Shown piece after piece: positions 45,570 to 53,967 of a stretch of 64,000 nucleotides of DNA. The DNA is from Nitrospirota bacterium (lineage in GTDB: Bacteria > Nitrospirota > Thermodesulfovibrionia > Thermodesulfovibrionales > Dissulfurispiraceae): contig JAFGXL010000015.1 of NCBI GenBank assembly GCA_016936655.1, positions 186,001 through 250,000 of the forward strand, in the 5' to 3' direction. A program made the position numbers and the translations under genes. The notes below the pieces were generated by a model that worked only from the letters and a program-made list of their open reading frames with translations, had not been told where the DNA came from and searched no databases. Positions within the stretch are counted from its first letter, which is position 1; every line of letters begins with the position of its first letter.

Positions 45570-46535
45570 CTAAACATGGTTTCTTAGCATCAGCTCTAAT
45601 GGATGAGGGTGTAGATAGACCTGTCTCTTCAGGTAAGCGTCATCATACTTTTTCACATAGTGATTCAGCAGAGTTACAGGAACTATAAGCGGGATAAGGC
45701 CAGTATGAAAGTTACTGATCAGATCCTGAAGCTCTGCTTTTTCTCCTGCATCAAGTTCGTCCTTGAAGTATCCTGCAATATGCTGAAGCACATTCGTATT
45801 CTTTTTTATGGTCGCTATCAGCTTCAATCCTTCCATCAGGTTTGAGATATACTCTACCCTCAGCTTTGCCGGTGAATATTTTTTCTGTTCTGCAACAAGC
45901 TTGCCGAGCATGGAGTAGTGCTTTGGGCTGTGCGCCATAACAAGCAGCTTGTGCTCTGTATGAAAATCAACAAGTCCTGCCCTGCTGCCTCCAGATTTCA
46001 GATAATCGAGCCACCTGCTGTATACAAAAACACGCTCTATAAAATTCTCGCGCAGAGAAGCATCATTAAGCCTGCCTTCATCCTCAACAGGAAGCACTGG
46101 GTATGTATTCATAAATGTTCTTGCAAACAGACCTGAGCCTTTTTTGGCAGGCACCCCTGAAGAACCATACACCTTAACACCCTGCATTCCCGAGCTTGGG
46201 GATCTGCTCTTAAAAACAAATCCGCATAGTTCTTCTTCACCAAGTTGAGCTGCTCTTTTTTCTGCCCATCTGAGCATTCCTTCTGTATGGTCAATATTCG
46301 TGCGTATGGTAACCATGCGCGGAGAAGCAGGATCACCCACAAGCCTGAGCGCTTCGCGAGGGATAGGAAGACCATACTCAACCTCAGGACATACCGGCAC
46401 CCACTCAACACATCTTCCCAATACATCTTTCAGATACCTGTCGAGCTTGTGTCCACCGTCATACCTGACTTTTTCTCCGAGCAGACATGTGCTGATGCCG
46501 AGTTTAATATGCGTGTCCTGTTTATCTTCGCTCAT
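45570..46535 (-). CDS. DUF523/DUF1722 (YbgA-like) protein
   Basis: 321 residues from the ATG at 46535, chosen because AAAGGAGGATATGAA precedes it; longer in-frame starts run into the divergent gene's control region. N-terminal DUF523 (about 10-155) contains GISTCLLGEKVRYDGGHK, VPVCPEVEYGLPIPREALRLVG and SPSSG. C-terminal DUF1722 (about 180-315) has DFHTEHKLLVMAHSPKHYSMLG and HPHPLELMLRNHV. The conserved Cys residues suggest a metal or Fe-S site; the function is unknown. Often found near stress or repair genes. Confidence 0.85.
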   Translation of the reverse strand: MSEDKQDTHIKLGISTCLLGEKVRYDGGHKLDRYLKDVLGRCVEWVPVCPEVEYGLPIPREALRLVGDPASPRMVTIRTNIDHTEGMLRWAEKRAAQLGEEELCGFVFKSRSPSSGMQGVKVYGSSGVPAKKGSGLFARTFMNTYPVLPVEDEGRLNDASLRENFIERVFVYSRWLDYLKSGGSRAGLVDFHTEHKLLVMAHSPKHYSMLGKLVAEQKKYSPAKLRVEYISNLMEGLKLIATIKKNTNVLQHIAGYFKDELDAGEKAELQDLISNFHTGLIPLIVPVTLLNHYVKKYDDAYLKRQVYLHPHPLELMLRNHV

Positions 46536-46591
46536 TTCATATCCTCCTTTAATGAAGTTTAGCACAACTTTTTGATACATGCGGATGATGT

Positions 46592-46597
46592 TATAAT
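46592..46597 (+). promoter_or_regulatory. -10 element of the nitroreductase gene
   Basis: TATAAT at 46592-46597, 27 bp before the ATG; no good -35 is seen (TTTTTG at 17 bp). AAGGAGGCATAT follows as ribosome site. Confidence 0.35.
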
Positions 46598-46623
46598 TTA
46601 GAGTACATTGTAAGGAGGCATAT

Positions 46624-47244
46624 ATGAAAGAAAATTTATCCGCACTGCCAAACGAGACCATCAGAACAATACATAAACGCCACAGCGTTAGAGTATTTGC
46701 AAAAGAACCGATAACAGAACAGCAGATAACCACCCTGCTGCAGGCTGCAAATGAAGCTCCTTCCGCTCATAACAAGCAGTCATGGCGTTTTGTGATTTTG
46801 ACAGGACAAAAAACAGCCGAACTTTCACAAATCGTTTCACAGAAAGCTGATGCATTCCCCAGACCTGCCTCAGCTCTTTTGAGAATGGCGACTCGGAGCA
46901 TAGCGAGCGCTCCAGCTGTTATAGCAGTACTCAACACTGGTGAGCTTATAGAACACGGAACAGAACTTTTCAAGGTAGAAAAAGATATGGCACGCGACTT
47001 CTTCAGGGTTATGGAGATACAGAGCTCTGCAGCAGCTGTTCAGAATATGCTTTTGGCAGCCACTTCGCTCGGGCTCGGCACTGTATGGCTCAGCATACTC
47101 TATCTGATCAAGGATGAAATATCGAACTTTCTTGGCGAGCCGTCTGGCGAGTTTATGGCTGTAATACCTGTCGGCCACCCTGTGCGCGAAACAGGCGGAC
47201 CGCAGAAAGACCCCCTCGACATGAAGGTAAGATTTTTGGGATGA
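46624..47244 (+). CDS. nitroreductase-family flavoprotein
   Basis: 206 residues. IHKRHSVRVFAKEPITEQQITTLLQAANEAPSAHNKQSWRFVIL is the FMN-binding N-terminus. AVQNMLLAATSLGLGTVWLS and MAVIPVGHPVRE complete the family pattern. It is likely an FMN homodimer reducing nitro compounds, quinones or another electrophile with NAD(P)H. Substrate unknown; a stand-alone gene. Confidence 0.85.
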   Translation: MKENLSALPNETIRTIHKRHSVRVFAKEPITEQQITTLLQAANEAPSAHNKQSWRFVILTGQKTAELSQIVSQKADAFPRPASALLRMATRSIASAPAVIAVLNTGELIEHGTELFKVEKDMARDFFRVMEIQSSAAAVQNMLLAATSLGLGTVWLSILYLIKDEISNFLGEPSGEFMAVIPVGHPVRETGGPQKDPLDMKVRFLG

Positions 47245-47334
47245 GATATTCACTCTGGACATCAGGGGCTTTAACGCCTATCGCATTAATGGAAGAAAAA
47301 CTTTTAAAATCTTCCCGGAATAGTCCATCCATCT

Positions 47335-48903
47335 ATGTCAGATAACCGCGGATTTGAACTTGATCTAAATAGCCAGTTCATTCATGCCATAAACTGTATG
47401 GACAACAGCACAAAAAGCGTATTCATCACAGGCAGGGCAGGCACAGGCAAATCCACTCTTTTGCATCACCTCCGCAATACTACAAAAAAGAATATTGCTG
47501 TTCTGGCTCCTACCGGAGTTGCTGCCCTGAATGTAAAAGGCCAGACCATACACTCTTTTTTCGGCTTCAGACCGGACATCACAACAGATGCAGTGCACAG
47601 AATAAATCCAGCAAGGAGATCTCTCTACAGAAAGCTCGACGCAATAGTGATTGACGAAGTCTCGATGGTGCGGGCTGATCTGATGGACTGCATTGACACC
47701 TTTTTGAAGATGCACGGCAAAAGCATAAGCAGCCCGTTTGGCGGCATACAGATGATATTCATAGGCGATCTATACCAGCTGCCTCCTGTTATCAGGCAGA
47801 AGGAAAAGGAGGCGTTCAGCCGCCGCTACAAGAGCCACTATTTTTTTGATGCAAATGTCTTTTCGAGCGGACTGGAGATGGACTTCATCGAACTCCAGAA
47901 GGTCTACCGCCAGAAGGAGGGCCGCTTCCTCGATATTTTGAATGCTATAAGGAACAACACCGCCACTGATGAGGACATAGCCGCAATCAACACCAGATGT
48001 CTGCCTGAACATGACCATAAAAAAGATTTCGCTCTCTGCCTCACTACAACAAACGATCTTGCTGATGATACAAACCTTAAAAAACTCTCAGCGATCAGAG
48101 CAAAGGCCTCCAAATACCATGGCATTGTTGAAGGGAACTTTGATGCAAAGGATCTGCCCACCTCATCTGAACTGACAGTGAAGCAGGGCGCACAGGTGAT
48201 GCTTCTGAATAATGATCCTGAGGGCAGATGGATAAACGGCAGTATAGGCAGGATTAATAGAATTGAGAGCACAAAAAACGGATATGACATTCTTCGTGTT
48301 GAACTCTCTGACGGCGAACTCGTAGATGTTACGCCATACACATGGAATATGTACGAATTTGTTTATGACAAAAACAATAAAACGGTTGTGTCTGACATTA
48401 TCGGCACATTCACCCAGTATCCGATCCGGCTGGCATGGGCTGTGACAATACACAAAAGCCAGGGTCTCACATTCGAAAGGGTGATTATTGACCTCGGCAG
48501 AGGAACATTCTCTCACGGGCAGCTCTATGTGGCGCTCAGCAGATGCACAAGTCTTGAGGGAATTGTGCTTAAAAAACCTGTTTCAAAAAAGCATATACTC
48601 ATGGACTGGAGAGTTGTAGATTTCATTACAAAATACCAATATCAGCTCGCAAAACAGAAACAGCCTCTTGAAGATAGAATCAAAACAATAAAAGATGCTA
48701 TAAAGAATGGCCAAAAGCTTAATATCGTATACCTGAAAACAGGAGATGAAAAGTCCGAACGAATAATCAAACCAAAATACATCGGAGAGCTAGAGTATCA
48801 GGCAAGAAAGTTCATCGGCATAAAAGCATTCTGCACAAAGAGAAATTCAGAAAGGGTGTTTCATCTGGAGAGAATAGTTGAGCTGAGCGTTCTGGAGAAT
48901 TAG
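47335..48903 (+). CDS. PIF1/RecD-like helicase with C-terminal WYL-like domain
   Basis: 522 residues. SF1B helicase motifs: Walker A GRAGTGKST (33-41), VLAPTGVAALNVKGQTIHSFF, Walker B IVIDEVSMV (about 104-112), FIGDLYQLPPV and a C-terminal UvrD-type TIHKSQGLTFERVIIDLG...YVALSRCTSLEGI. The last 75 residues (INGQ-like start NGQKLNIVYLKTGDEKSERIIKPKYIGELEYQARKFIGI broken over strands) resemble a WYL domain, a nucleotide- or ssDNA-sensing fold. It unwinds DNA 5' to 3' by family analogy. No Shine-Dalgarno is evident. Confidence 0.87.
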   Translation: MSDNRGFELDLNSQFIHAINCMDNSTKSVFITGRAGTGKSTLLHHLRNTTKKNIAVLAPTGVAALNVKGQTIHSFFGFRPDITTDAVHRINPARRSLYRKLDAIVIDEVSMVRADLMDCIDTFLKMHGKSISSPFGGIQMIFIGDLYQLPPVIRQKEKEAFSRRYKSHYFFDANVFSSGLEMDFIELQKVYRQKEGRFLDILNAIRNNTATDEDIAAINTRCLPEHDHKKDFALCLTTTNDLADDTNLKKLSAIRAKASKYHGIVEGNFDAKDLPTSSELTVKQGAQVMLLNNDPEGRWINGSIGRINRIESTKNGYDILRVELSDGELVDVTPYTWNMYEFVYDKNNKTVVSDIIGTFTQYPIRLAWAVTIHKSQGLTFERVIIDLGRGTFSHGQLYVALSRCTSLEGIVLKKPVSKKHILMDWRVVDFITKYQYQLAKQKQPLEDRIKTIKDAIKNGQKLNIVYLKTGDEKSERIIKPKYIGELEYQARKFIGIKAFCTKRNSERVFHLERIVELSVLEN

Positions 48904-48907
48904 GCAA

Positions 48908-49339
48908 TCACGCTTCAGCAGCGCGCTTCAGCTCATTAAGCATCTTCTCTGTTATAGATGTAAGCCTTTTGTGCGGCAGCATAAATCCGAATATGCTCAC
49001 AAGCGGGCCATTCATACTCTCAAGGCTCGTTACAACAACACCGCCATCCTTCTCTTCAAAAAGAAACTCATGCACTATGCGCATTGTGAACTTGCTGCCG
49101 CGCCAGACCACTTTTTTATTTTCAATTACTTCAGAAATTTCAGGACTCACTCTCAGCGGGATGACAAAGGGCCTTATGGAGAAATCGAAGCTTCTGCCCT
49201 GCTGTATGGATGGGGTTATGCTGCACGAAACATCGTATATCACGCTGCACCATCCTGCCCAGCTGGTAAGATCAGTAAATGTTTGCCAGGCTCTTTCCAT
49301 AGGCGCGTTGATCTTAACAGCAGCCTCTATGCGTTTCAC
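48908..49339 (-). CDS. SRPBCC (START/polyketide-cyclase-like) family protein
   Basis: 143 residues from a GTG whose GTGA overlaps the stop of the upstream epimerase gene. The pattern IEAAVKINAPMERAWQTFTDLTSWAGW...FVIPLRVSPEISEVIENKKVVWRGSKF, with a long C-terminal helix, is the Bet v1-like SRPBCC ligand-binding fold. The ligand is unknown. It is translationally coupled to the NAD-binding epimerase-like gene, a pairing seen in SDR/SRPBCC fusion proteins such as YfcH-like types. Confidence 0.78.
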   Translation of the reverse strand: MKRIEAAVKINAPMERAWQTFTDLTSWAGWCSVIYDVSCSITPSIQQGRSFDFSIRPFVIPLRVSPEISEVIENKKVVWRGSKFTMRIVHEFLFEEKDGGVVVTSLESMNGPLVSIFGFMLPHKRLTSITEKMLNELKRAAEA

Positions 49340-50292
49340 CAGCCTGTTACTCCGGGGCCAGACTTCTCTTCAGAAAATGCCAGTTTTACAGCATCAGCAA
49401 AACGAGTCTTGTTTATCTTTACAAGCTGGTCTATGCTGTCATCCTTGCACACAACCTCATTTCTTAACCCCTCTATCAGAGGATGCGCAAGTCCTGACGG
49501 CACAGGAGTCACCATATCCACCCAGTAAGCCGAAAGATGAGGAGTAAGAAAAGGCACTGTTATTACAATGCGCTTTCTCAGGCCTCTAGCCTCTGCGTAC
49601 TTCTGCATCATCTCCTTGTATGTGAATATTTCAGGACCTCCTATGTCAAATGCCTTTCCTGCTGTCTCAGGGTTGTTAAGGCAGCCGTAAAGATACGCTA
49701 TAACATCATTTACGGCTATAGGTTGAATCCGGGTATTTATCCATCTGGGGCAGACCATAACAGGCAGACGCTCAACAAGATATCTGAGCATCTCAAAAGA
49801 AGCTCCGCCAGCACCAATGATAATTGCTGCGCGCAGAAATGTTGCAGCAGCAGTGCCTGAGCTGAGTATGGATGCTATCTCCATACGGCTCTTCAAATGT
49901 TCTGAAAGTTCATCGCGCGCCTCTCCGAGTCCACCAAGATAAATAATCCTCTTGACTCCAGCCTTGTCCGCAGCTTTAACAAAATTATCAGCAGCATTTC
50001 TGTCTTTGTCTGCATATTCTGTGTTTTTAAAAAGGTTCTTGCCGCCCATGGAGTGGACAAGATAAAAAGCTGTATGTATGCCCTCAAGCGCATCATCAAG
50101 TCCGCTGCCTGTCAAAAGATCTCCCTTTGAATACTGCATATAAGGATCTTTAGAGTCGGCAGACTCTCCTCTTATAAAAAGCCTCTGCTTTACCCCCTCT
50201 GATTTTAGTGCAGCAGCAAGTCTGCTGCCTATAAAACCTGTAGCTCCTGTTACAAGCACCCTATCTTGTTTCGTAAACTCTAATGTTTTCAT
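49336..50292 (-). CDS. NAD(P)-binding epimerase/NmrA-like SDR protein
   Basis: 318 residues. The dinucleotide site is VLVTGATGFIGSRLAAALKSEG. FYLVHSMGG and IYLGGLGEARDELSEHLKSRMEIASILSSG match the atypical SDR group in which the usual YxxxK is changed (here HLKSRMEI). AYWVDMVTPVPSGLAHPLIEGLRNEVV near the end is typical of the subgroup paired with an SRPBCC domain. It likely binds NAD(P)H without a known reaction. Divergent from endoQ. Confidence 0.83.
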   Translation of the reverse strand: MKTLEFTKQDRVLVTGATGFIGSRLAAALKSEGVKQRLFIRGESADSKDPYMQYSKGDLLTGSGLDDALEGIHTAFYLVHSMGGKNLFKNTEYADKDRNAADNFVKAADKAGVKRIIYLGGLGEARDELSEHLKSRMEIASILSSGTAAATFLRAAIIIGAGGASFEMLRYLVERLPVMVCPRWINTRIQPIAVNDVIAYLYGCLNNPETAGKAFDIGGPEIFTYKEMMQKYAEARGLRKRIVITVPFLTPHLSAYWVDMVTPVPSGLAHPLIEGLRNEVVCKDDSIDQLVKINKTRFADAVKLAFSEEKSGPGVTGW

Positions 50293-50328
50293 TACCTAAG
50301 TTTATCACAATTATTACTATGGTGCATC

Positions 50329-50358
50329 TTATACTCATTGTCTCTCAAATGTTATAAT
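50329..50358 (+). promoter_or_regulatory. candidate leaderless promoter of endoQ
   Basis: TTATAC (50329-50334) and TATAAT (50353-50358) are 18 bp apart. The ATG lies at 50365, the expected transcription start, and there is no Shine-Dalgarno. Confidence 0.5.
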
Positions 50359-50364
50359 TCATAG

Positions 50365-51639
50365 ATGCAATTCATAGCTGACCTTCATATCCATTCTAAA
50401 TATTCAATGGCCACAAGCAGAGACATGTCTCCCGATGCATTATGGAAATGGGCGCAGCTCAAGGGCATATCAGTTATAGGTACGGGAGACTCAACTCATC
50501 CTCAATGGATGAATGAACTCAGAGAAAAGCTCGAGCCTGCAGGCAATGGACTTTACGCGCTCAACAAAAAATTCCGCACAGAAGATGTGCCTCTTTTATG
50601 CAGGGCTGACGTTCAGTTCATTCTCTCTTCAGAGATAAGCTGCATATACAGCAAAAATGGAAAGACCAGAAAAGTACACTGCATAGTACTCTCAAAAGAT
50701 TTTGAGGATGCTGAAAAACTGAATGCTGCTCTCGATAAAATAGGCAACATCAGATCTGACGGCAGGCCGATACTCGGACTGGACGCCAAAAAATTACTCC
50801 AGATGGTGCTCGATGCATCACCTGATTCCATGCTGATCCCGGCTCATATATGGACTCCTCACTTCTCTGTATTCGGCGCTGCATCCGGATTCGACTCTAT
50901 GGAAGAGTGCTTTGAAGAGCTGACACCCAATATTTATGCGATAGAAACAGGTCTTTCATCAGACCCATCAATGAACTGGCAGCTCTCAGCTCTCGACAAT
51001 ATCGCGCTGCTTTCTAACTCTGATGCGCACTCTGCATCAAAGATCGGAAGGGAGGCAAACATATTCAACACAGACATATCTTACGATGCGATAATGAGCG
51101 CCATTAAGACTAGAAAAGGATTGAGCGGCACGATCGAATTCTTCCCTGAAGAGGGCAAATACCACTATGACGGACACAGAAATTGCGGGGTCAGCATGGA
51201 GCCATCAGAAACACTGATGCACAACTGTCTCTGCCCTGTATGCGGCAAGAAGATGACAATAGGGGTGATGCACAGGGTTGCAAAACTTGCTGACAGAGAA
51301 GCAGGTTACAAACCTGAAGGGTCGCCTGACTTTAAATCAATAATCCCTCTTGCAGAGATTGTTGCTGAATCAATTGGAGCTGGAGTCAACGCCAAAAAAG
51401 TGACTGCGCAATACTTCAGCCTTCTTGAACATCTGGGCAATGAGTTTAAGATACTCCTTGAGGCTTCAACTGCTGATATAGAGGCTGCATCAACTGCGCG
51501 CATTGCAGAGGCTGTTATGAAAATGCGCTCGGGCGACATAAACATAGCTCCTGGATATGATGGAGAGTTCGGGAAGATAAAGATATTTGAGAAGATCAAA
51601 AAGTCTGACAACCTGGGGCAGAAGATTTTATTTAAATAA
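50365..51639 (+). CDS. endonuclease Q-like PHP-domain DNA repair nuclease
   Basis: 424 residues. The N-terminal PHP metal-binding domain has DLHIHSKYS (residues 5-13), GTGDSTHP, SSEIS, PAHIWTP and SNSDAHSASKIGREAN. A zinc-finger-like CLCPVCGKKMTIGVMHRVAKLADRE sits around residue 285-310, followed by a helical C-terminal domain. This is the layout of EndoQ, which nicks 5' of deaminated bases (uracil, hypoxanthine); many copies are labelled 'UvrD helicase' in error. Known mainly from archaea and some bacteria. Activity is inferred from the family. Confidence 0.83.
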   Translation: MQFIADLHIHSKYSMATSRDMSPDALWKWAQLKGISVIGTGDSTHPQWMNELREKLEPAGNGLYALNKKFRTEDVPLLCRADVQFILSSEISCIYSKNGKTRKVHCIVLSKDFEDAEKLNAALDKIGNIRSDGRPILGLDAKKLLQMVLDASPDSMLIPAHIWTPHFSVFGAASGFDSMEECFEELTPNIYAIETGLSSDPSMNWQLSALDNIALLSNSDAHSASKIGREANIFNTDISYDAIMSAIKTRKGLSGTIEFFPEEGKYHYDGHRNCGVSMEPSETLMHNCLCPVCGKKMTIGVMHRVAKLADREAGYKPEGSPDFKSIIPLAEIVAESIGAGVNAKKVTAQYFSLLEHLGNEFKILLEASTADIEAASTARIAEAVMKMRSGDINIAPGYDGEFGKIKIFEKIKKSDNLGQKILFK

Positions 51640-51704
51640 TCCAGAAAAGCTCTTCAAATACTCATACTATCCACAGAATGACTTTGCTATCATATCAAGC
51701 TGTA

Positions 51705-52478
51705 TCAGAAGAGCAGATTGTTGTCGTTCAGTATCTCTTTTGCCAGGCTTATGTAGCCCTGTGCTCCAAGAGAGTTGGGAGCATACAGAACAGCAGGCTT
51801 GCCATAGCTCACAGACTCAGCAAGTATCACATTTCTGGGAATTACTGTGTCATAAACCTTTGACTTAAAAACCCTCCGCACCTCATCAGATATCTGCCTC
51901 GAGAGTGCCAGGTGTCTGTTGAACATTGTAAGAAGTATGCCCTCAAGGTCAAGCGCTTCATTGAAGCTGCCCCTTATCCTCCAGAGAAGTTTGATGAGCA
52001 AGCTCAGCCCCTCAAGAGCAAAATATTCGCACTGCACAGGAACAATAACAGACTGCGCCGCAACAAGTGCATTAAGCGTGAGCAGGCCAAATGAAGGTGG
52101 GCAGTCTATGAATATGTATCTGTAGTTGTCCTTATAGGGCTTCAAAATGTTGCTGAGTATATTTTCTCTGTCAGGCTGCTCAAGAAGTTCTAGCTCAACA
52201 GCAAAAAGATCCATTGTTGTAGGCAGTATATGCAGGTTGGGGATGATAGACTGCATCATCACATCTTTAAATTCAGCCTTGCCCAAATAAAGTTCATAAA
52301 GTCCGGCTTTTATGCTCTCGCGCTTAATGCCCAGTCCGCTTGTGAGGTTTCCCTGCGGGTCTGAATCAATAACGAGAATATTTTCATCAGCTAGCGCCAA
52401 GGATGAAGCTAGATTAAGAGCTGTAGTGGTCTTGCCAACTCCACCCTTTTGGTTGGTGATTGCTATTATCTTGCCCAC
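51705..52478 (-). CDS. parA: ParA/Soj-type ATPase
   Basis: 257 residues from a GTG (AGGCGGAAT precedes). Deviant Walker A KGGVGKTT (11-18), Walker B FIDCPPSFGLLTLNAL, and VPVQCEYFALEGLSLLI and LDLEGILLTMFNRHLALSRQI are typical of chromosomal Soj. It dimerises on DNA with ATP and positions ParB-bound origins or other cargo. No parB follows within the window; 51640-51704 is non-coding and endoQ converges from the other side. Naming it parA is a family call. Confidence 0.87.
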   Translation of the reverse strand: MGKIIAITNQKGGVGKTTTALNLASSLALADENILVIDSDPQGNLTSGLGIKRESIKAGLYELYLGKAEFKDVMMQSIIPNLHILPTTMDLFAVELELLEQPDRENILSNILKPYKDNYRYIFIDCPPSFGLLTLNALVAAQSVIVPVQCEYFALEGLSLLIKLLWRIRGSFNEALDLEGILLTMFNRHLALSRQISDEVRRVFKSKVYDTVIPRNVILAESVSYGKPAVLYAPNSLGAQGYISLAKEILNDNNLLF

Positions 52479-52629
52479 ATTCCGCCTATATTGAGCATTA
52501 TTCTGTTTTAGCAGCCTGCTGTTTAATCTTGCTCTGAACCGCTCTGCTGTTGTTTTCTATTTTTTGTTTTTTCATTTCTATCGTACTACCGAACTGCCGC
52601 TCTGTTTTTCTGTCGTTCTACTCTGAAAC

Positions 52630-52705
52630 TGGTGGACGGTAGGGGATTCGAACCCCCGGCTCCCACGTTGCGAACGTGATGCTCTCCCAGCTGAGCTAAC
52701 CGCCC
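52630..52705 (-). tRNA. tRNA-Ala (anticodon CGC)
   Basis: A complete 76-nt cloverleaf on the minus strand, 5' end at 52705. Acceptor GGGCGGT pairs with ACCGTCC and includes the G3-T70 pair that marks alanine. The D-arm is GCTC/GAGC. The anticodon stem TCACG/CGTGG carries loop TTCGCAA, giving anticodon CGC. The T-arm is GGGGG-TTCGAAT-CCCCT. The CCA end is encoded. Confidence 0.95.
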
Positions 52706-52716
52706 AGAGCAGTTAG

Positions 52717-53124
52717 TTACTGGACAGACTCAAGGAGCTCCTGAAACTCTTCCAGATGGTCTTCTTCCTCATGAAGTATATGAGTAAGTACTTTTTTAAT
52801 CTTTTCATCAGGTATCTCTGCGATATGCTCTCTATACATAGCTATGGCCTCTTTTTCTAGAGCAACAAGCCTTGAGAGATACCCCTTTAATGTATGACCG
52901 CCAAAGTTGAGCGGTCTATGCTCCATTGTAGGCACTCCGCCCAGTTCAACTATGAGTTCAGCCAGCTTTTCAGCATGCCTCATCTCATCCTTTGCTATCT
53001 CTTCCATTTCTCTGCTCGGTTTGCAGTCATCAGTCACAAAACTATCGCGCATATAAACGAGTATAGCTTCTATCTCGCCTGACAGATCGTGATTAAGCAT
53101 AGTTACAATTTCTTCATTAGTCAT
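52717..53124 (-). CDS. ferritin-like di-iron protein (bacterioferritin/DUF2202-like)
   Basis: 135 residues from ATG 53124 (GGGGGTG precedes at 7 nt; a GTG 9 nt upstream is less likely). It is an all-helical four-helix bundle with paired E...ExxH motifs: SGEIEAILVY, AKDEMRHAEKLAEL, ALEKEAIAMYREH and LHEEEDHLEEFQELL. These supply the carboxylates and histidines of a ferritin-type di-iron centre. Likely an iron-storage or peroxide-scavenging protein. Confidence 0.85.
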   Translation of the reverse strand: MTNEEIVTMLNHDLSGEIEAILVYMRDSFVTDDCKPSREMEEIAKDEMRHAEKLAELIVELGGVPTMEHRPLNFGGHTLKGYLSRLVALEKEAIAMYREHIAEIPDEKIKKVLTHILHEEEDHLEEFQELLESVQ

Positions 53125-53211
53125 AAAATGCACCCCCTATATTAATATTTATCAATTATATCATTTTTAGGCAGCAGCATAGCATCTTCCTGACGCTATT
53201 GTCCGATAATG

Positions 53212-53240
53212 TTGTATTAACCTCTCTAAATATATATAAT
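53212..53240 (+). promoter_or_regulatory. promoter of aroD
   Basis: TTGTAT (53212-53217) and TATAAT (53235-53240) are exactly 17 bp apart, 14 bp before the aroD ATG, giving a very short leader that includes CAAGGGA. Confidence 0.7.
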
Positions 53241-53253
53241 TTCAAGGGACCTA

Positions 53254-53967
53254 ATGACTACGAATATCAAGATTGGACACCAGAAACTTGGGGAGAGGCC
53301 GCTTATAGCCGGCGTACTCACAGATGCTGACGTCGAGATGCCTGATCACGAATCAATAGACTGCACAGATCTATTGGAACTGCGGGTCGATATGTTCAGC
53401 AGCCTTGAGCCCAACCATGTTGCAGAAACATTTAGGCTCGCAAAAGAGAAGTTTAATAAACCTATAATCGGGACAATCCGACACACAAGCGAGGGAGCAA
53501 AGGTTAAGGTTCCTGACAGGATTCAGCTCTATAAGGTCATTGCCCCTCTTGCTGATGCACTTGATATCGAGATACAGAAGGAAGCGGATATAGCACAAGT
53601 CAAAAAACTATGCATCGCAAACAAAACAATCCTGGTCGGATCATACCACAATTTCAACAACACTCCTCAAGAGATATTCCTCGACAGCATAGAACTAAAA
53701 GGAAGAAGACTGGGAGCAGATATTGTGAAGATTGCAACAGCAACCTTTACTCGTGAAGATCTTATACGCATAGCATCGTTCACGCTCAAGCACAGACACA
53801 AGGGTATTATAGCGATAGCCATGGGAGATGTCGGACTTTCATCAAGAATATTCTGCCCTATCTTCGGATCATTACTGACCTACGCTTATATAAATGAAAC
53901 CTCAGCTCCAGGCCAGTTTGCTGCATGTGAGCTATTTAAGATCTTTAAAAAACTCCATATCATCTAG
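53254..53967 (+). CDS. aroD: type I 3-dehydroquinate dehydratase
   Basis: 237 residues, a TIM barrel. The Schiff-base Lys159 lies in GADIVKIAT and the catalytic His132 in GSYHNF. ELRVDMF and GTIRHTSEGAK are the substrate-carboxylate loops, and APGQ near the end closes the site. It dehydrates 3-dehydroquinate in the shikimate pathway. The last 36 nt overlap the end of the convergent M16 gene, so the two share 3' sequence. No other aro gene is nearby. Confidence 0.95.
   Translation: MTTNIKIGHQKLGERPLIAGVLTDADVEMPDHESIDCTDLLELRVDMFSSLEPNHVAETFRLAKEKFNKPIIGTIRHTSEGAKVKVPDRIQLYKVIAPLADALDIEIQKEADIAQVKKLCIANKTILVGSYHNFNNTPQEIFLDSIELKGRRLGADIVKIATATFTREDLIRIASFTLKHRHKGIIAIAMGDVGLSSRIFCPIFGSLLTYAYINETSAPGQFAACELFKIFKKLHII

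Noticed and set aside
45570-46733. Long N-terminal extension of the DUF523/DUF1722 protein
   Set aside because: A strong ribosome site sits before ATG 46535 where the conserved domain begins; the extension would overlap the divergent nitroreductase gene.
48969-49547. Long plus-strand frames opposite the SRPBCC and epimerase genes
   Set aside because: They are antisense to two clear genes with conserved motifs and have no family features or ribosome site.
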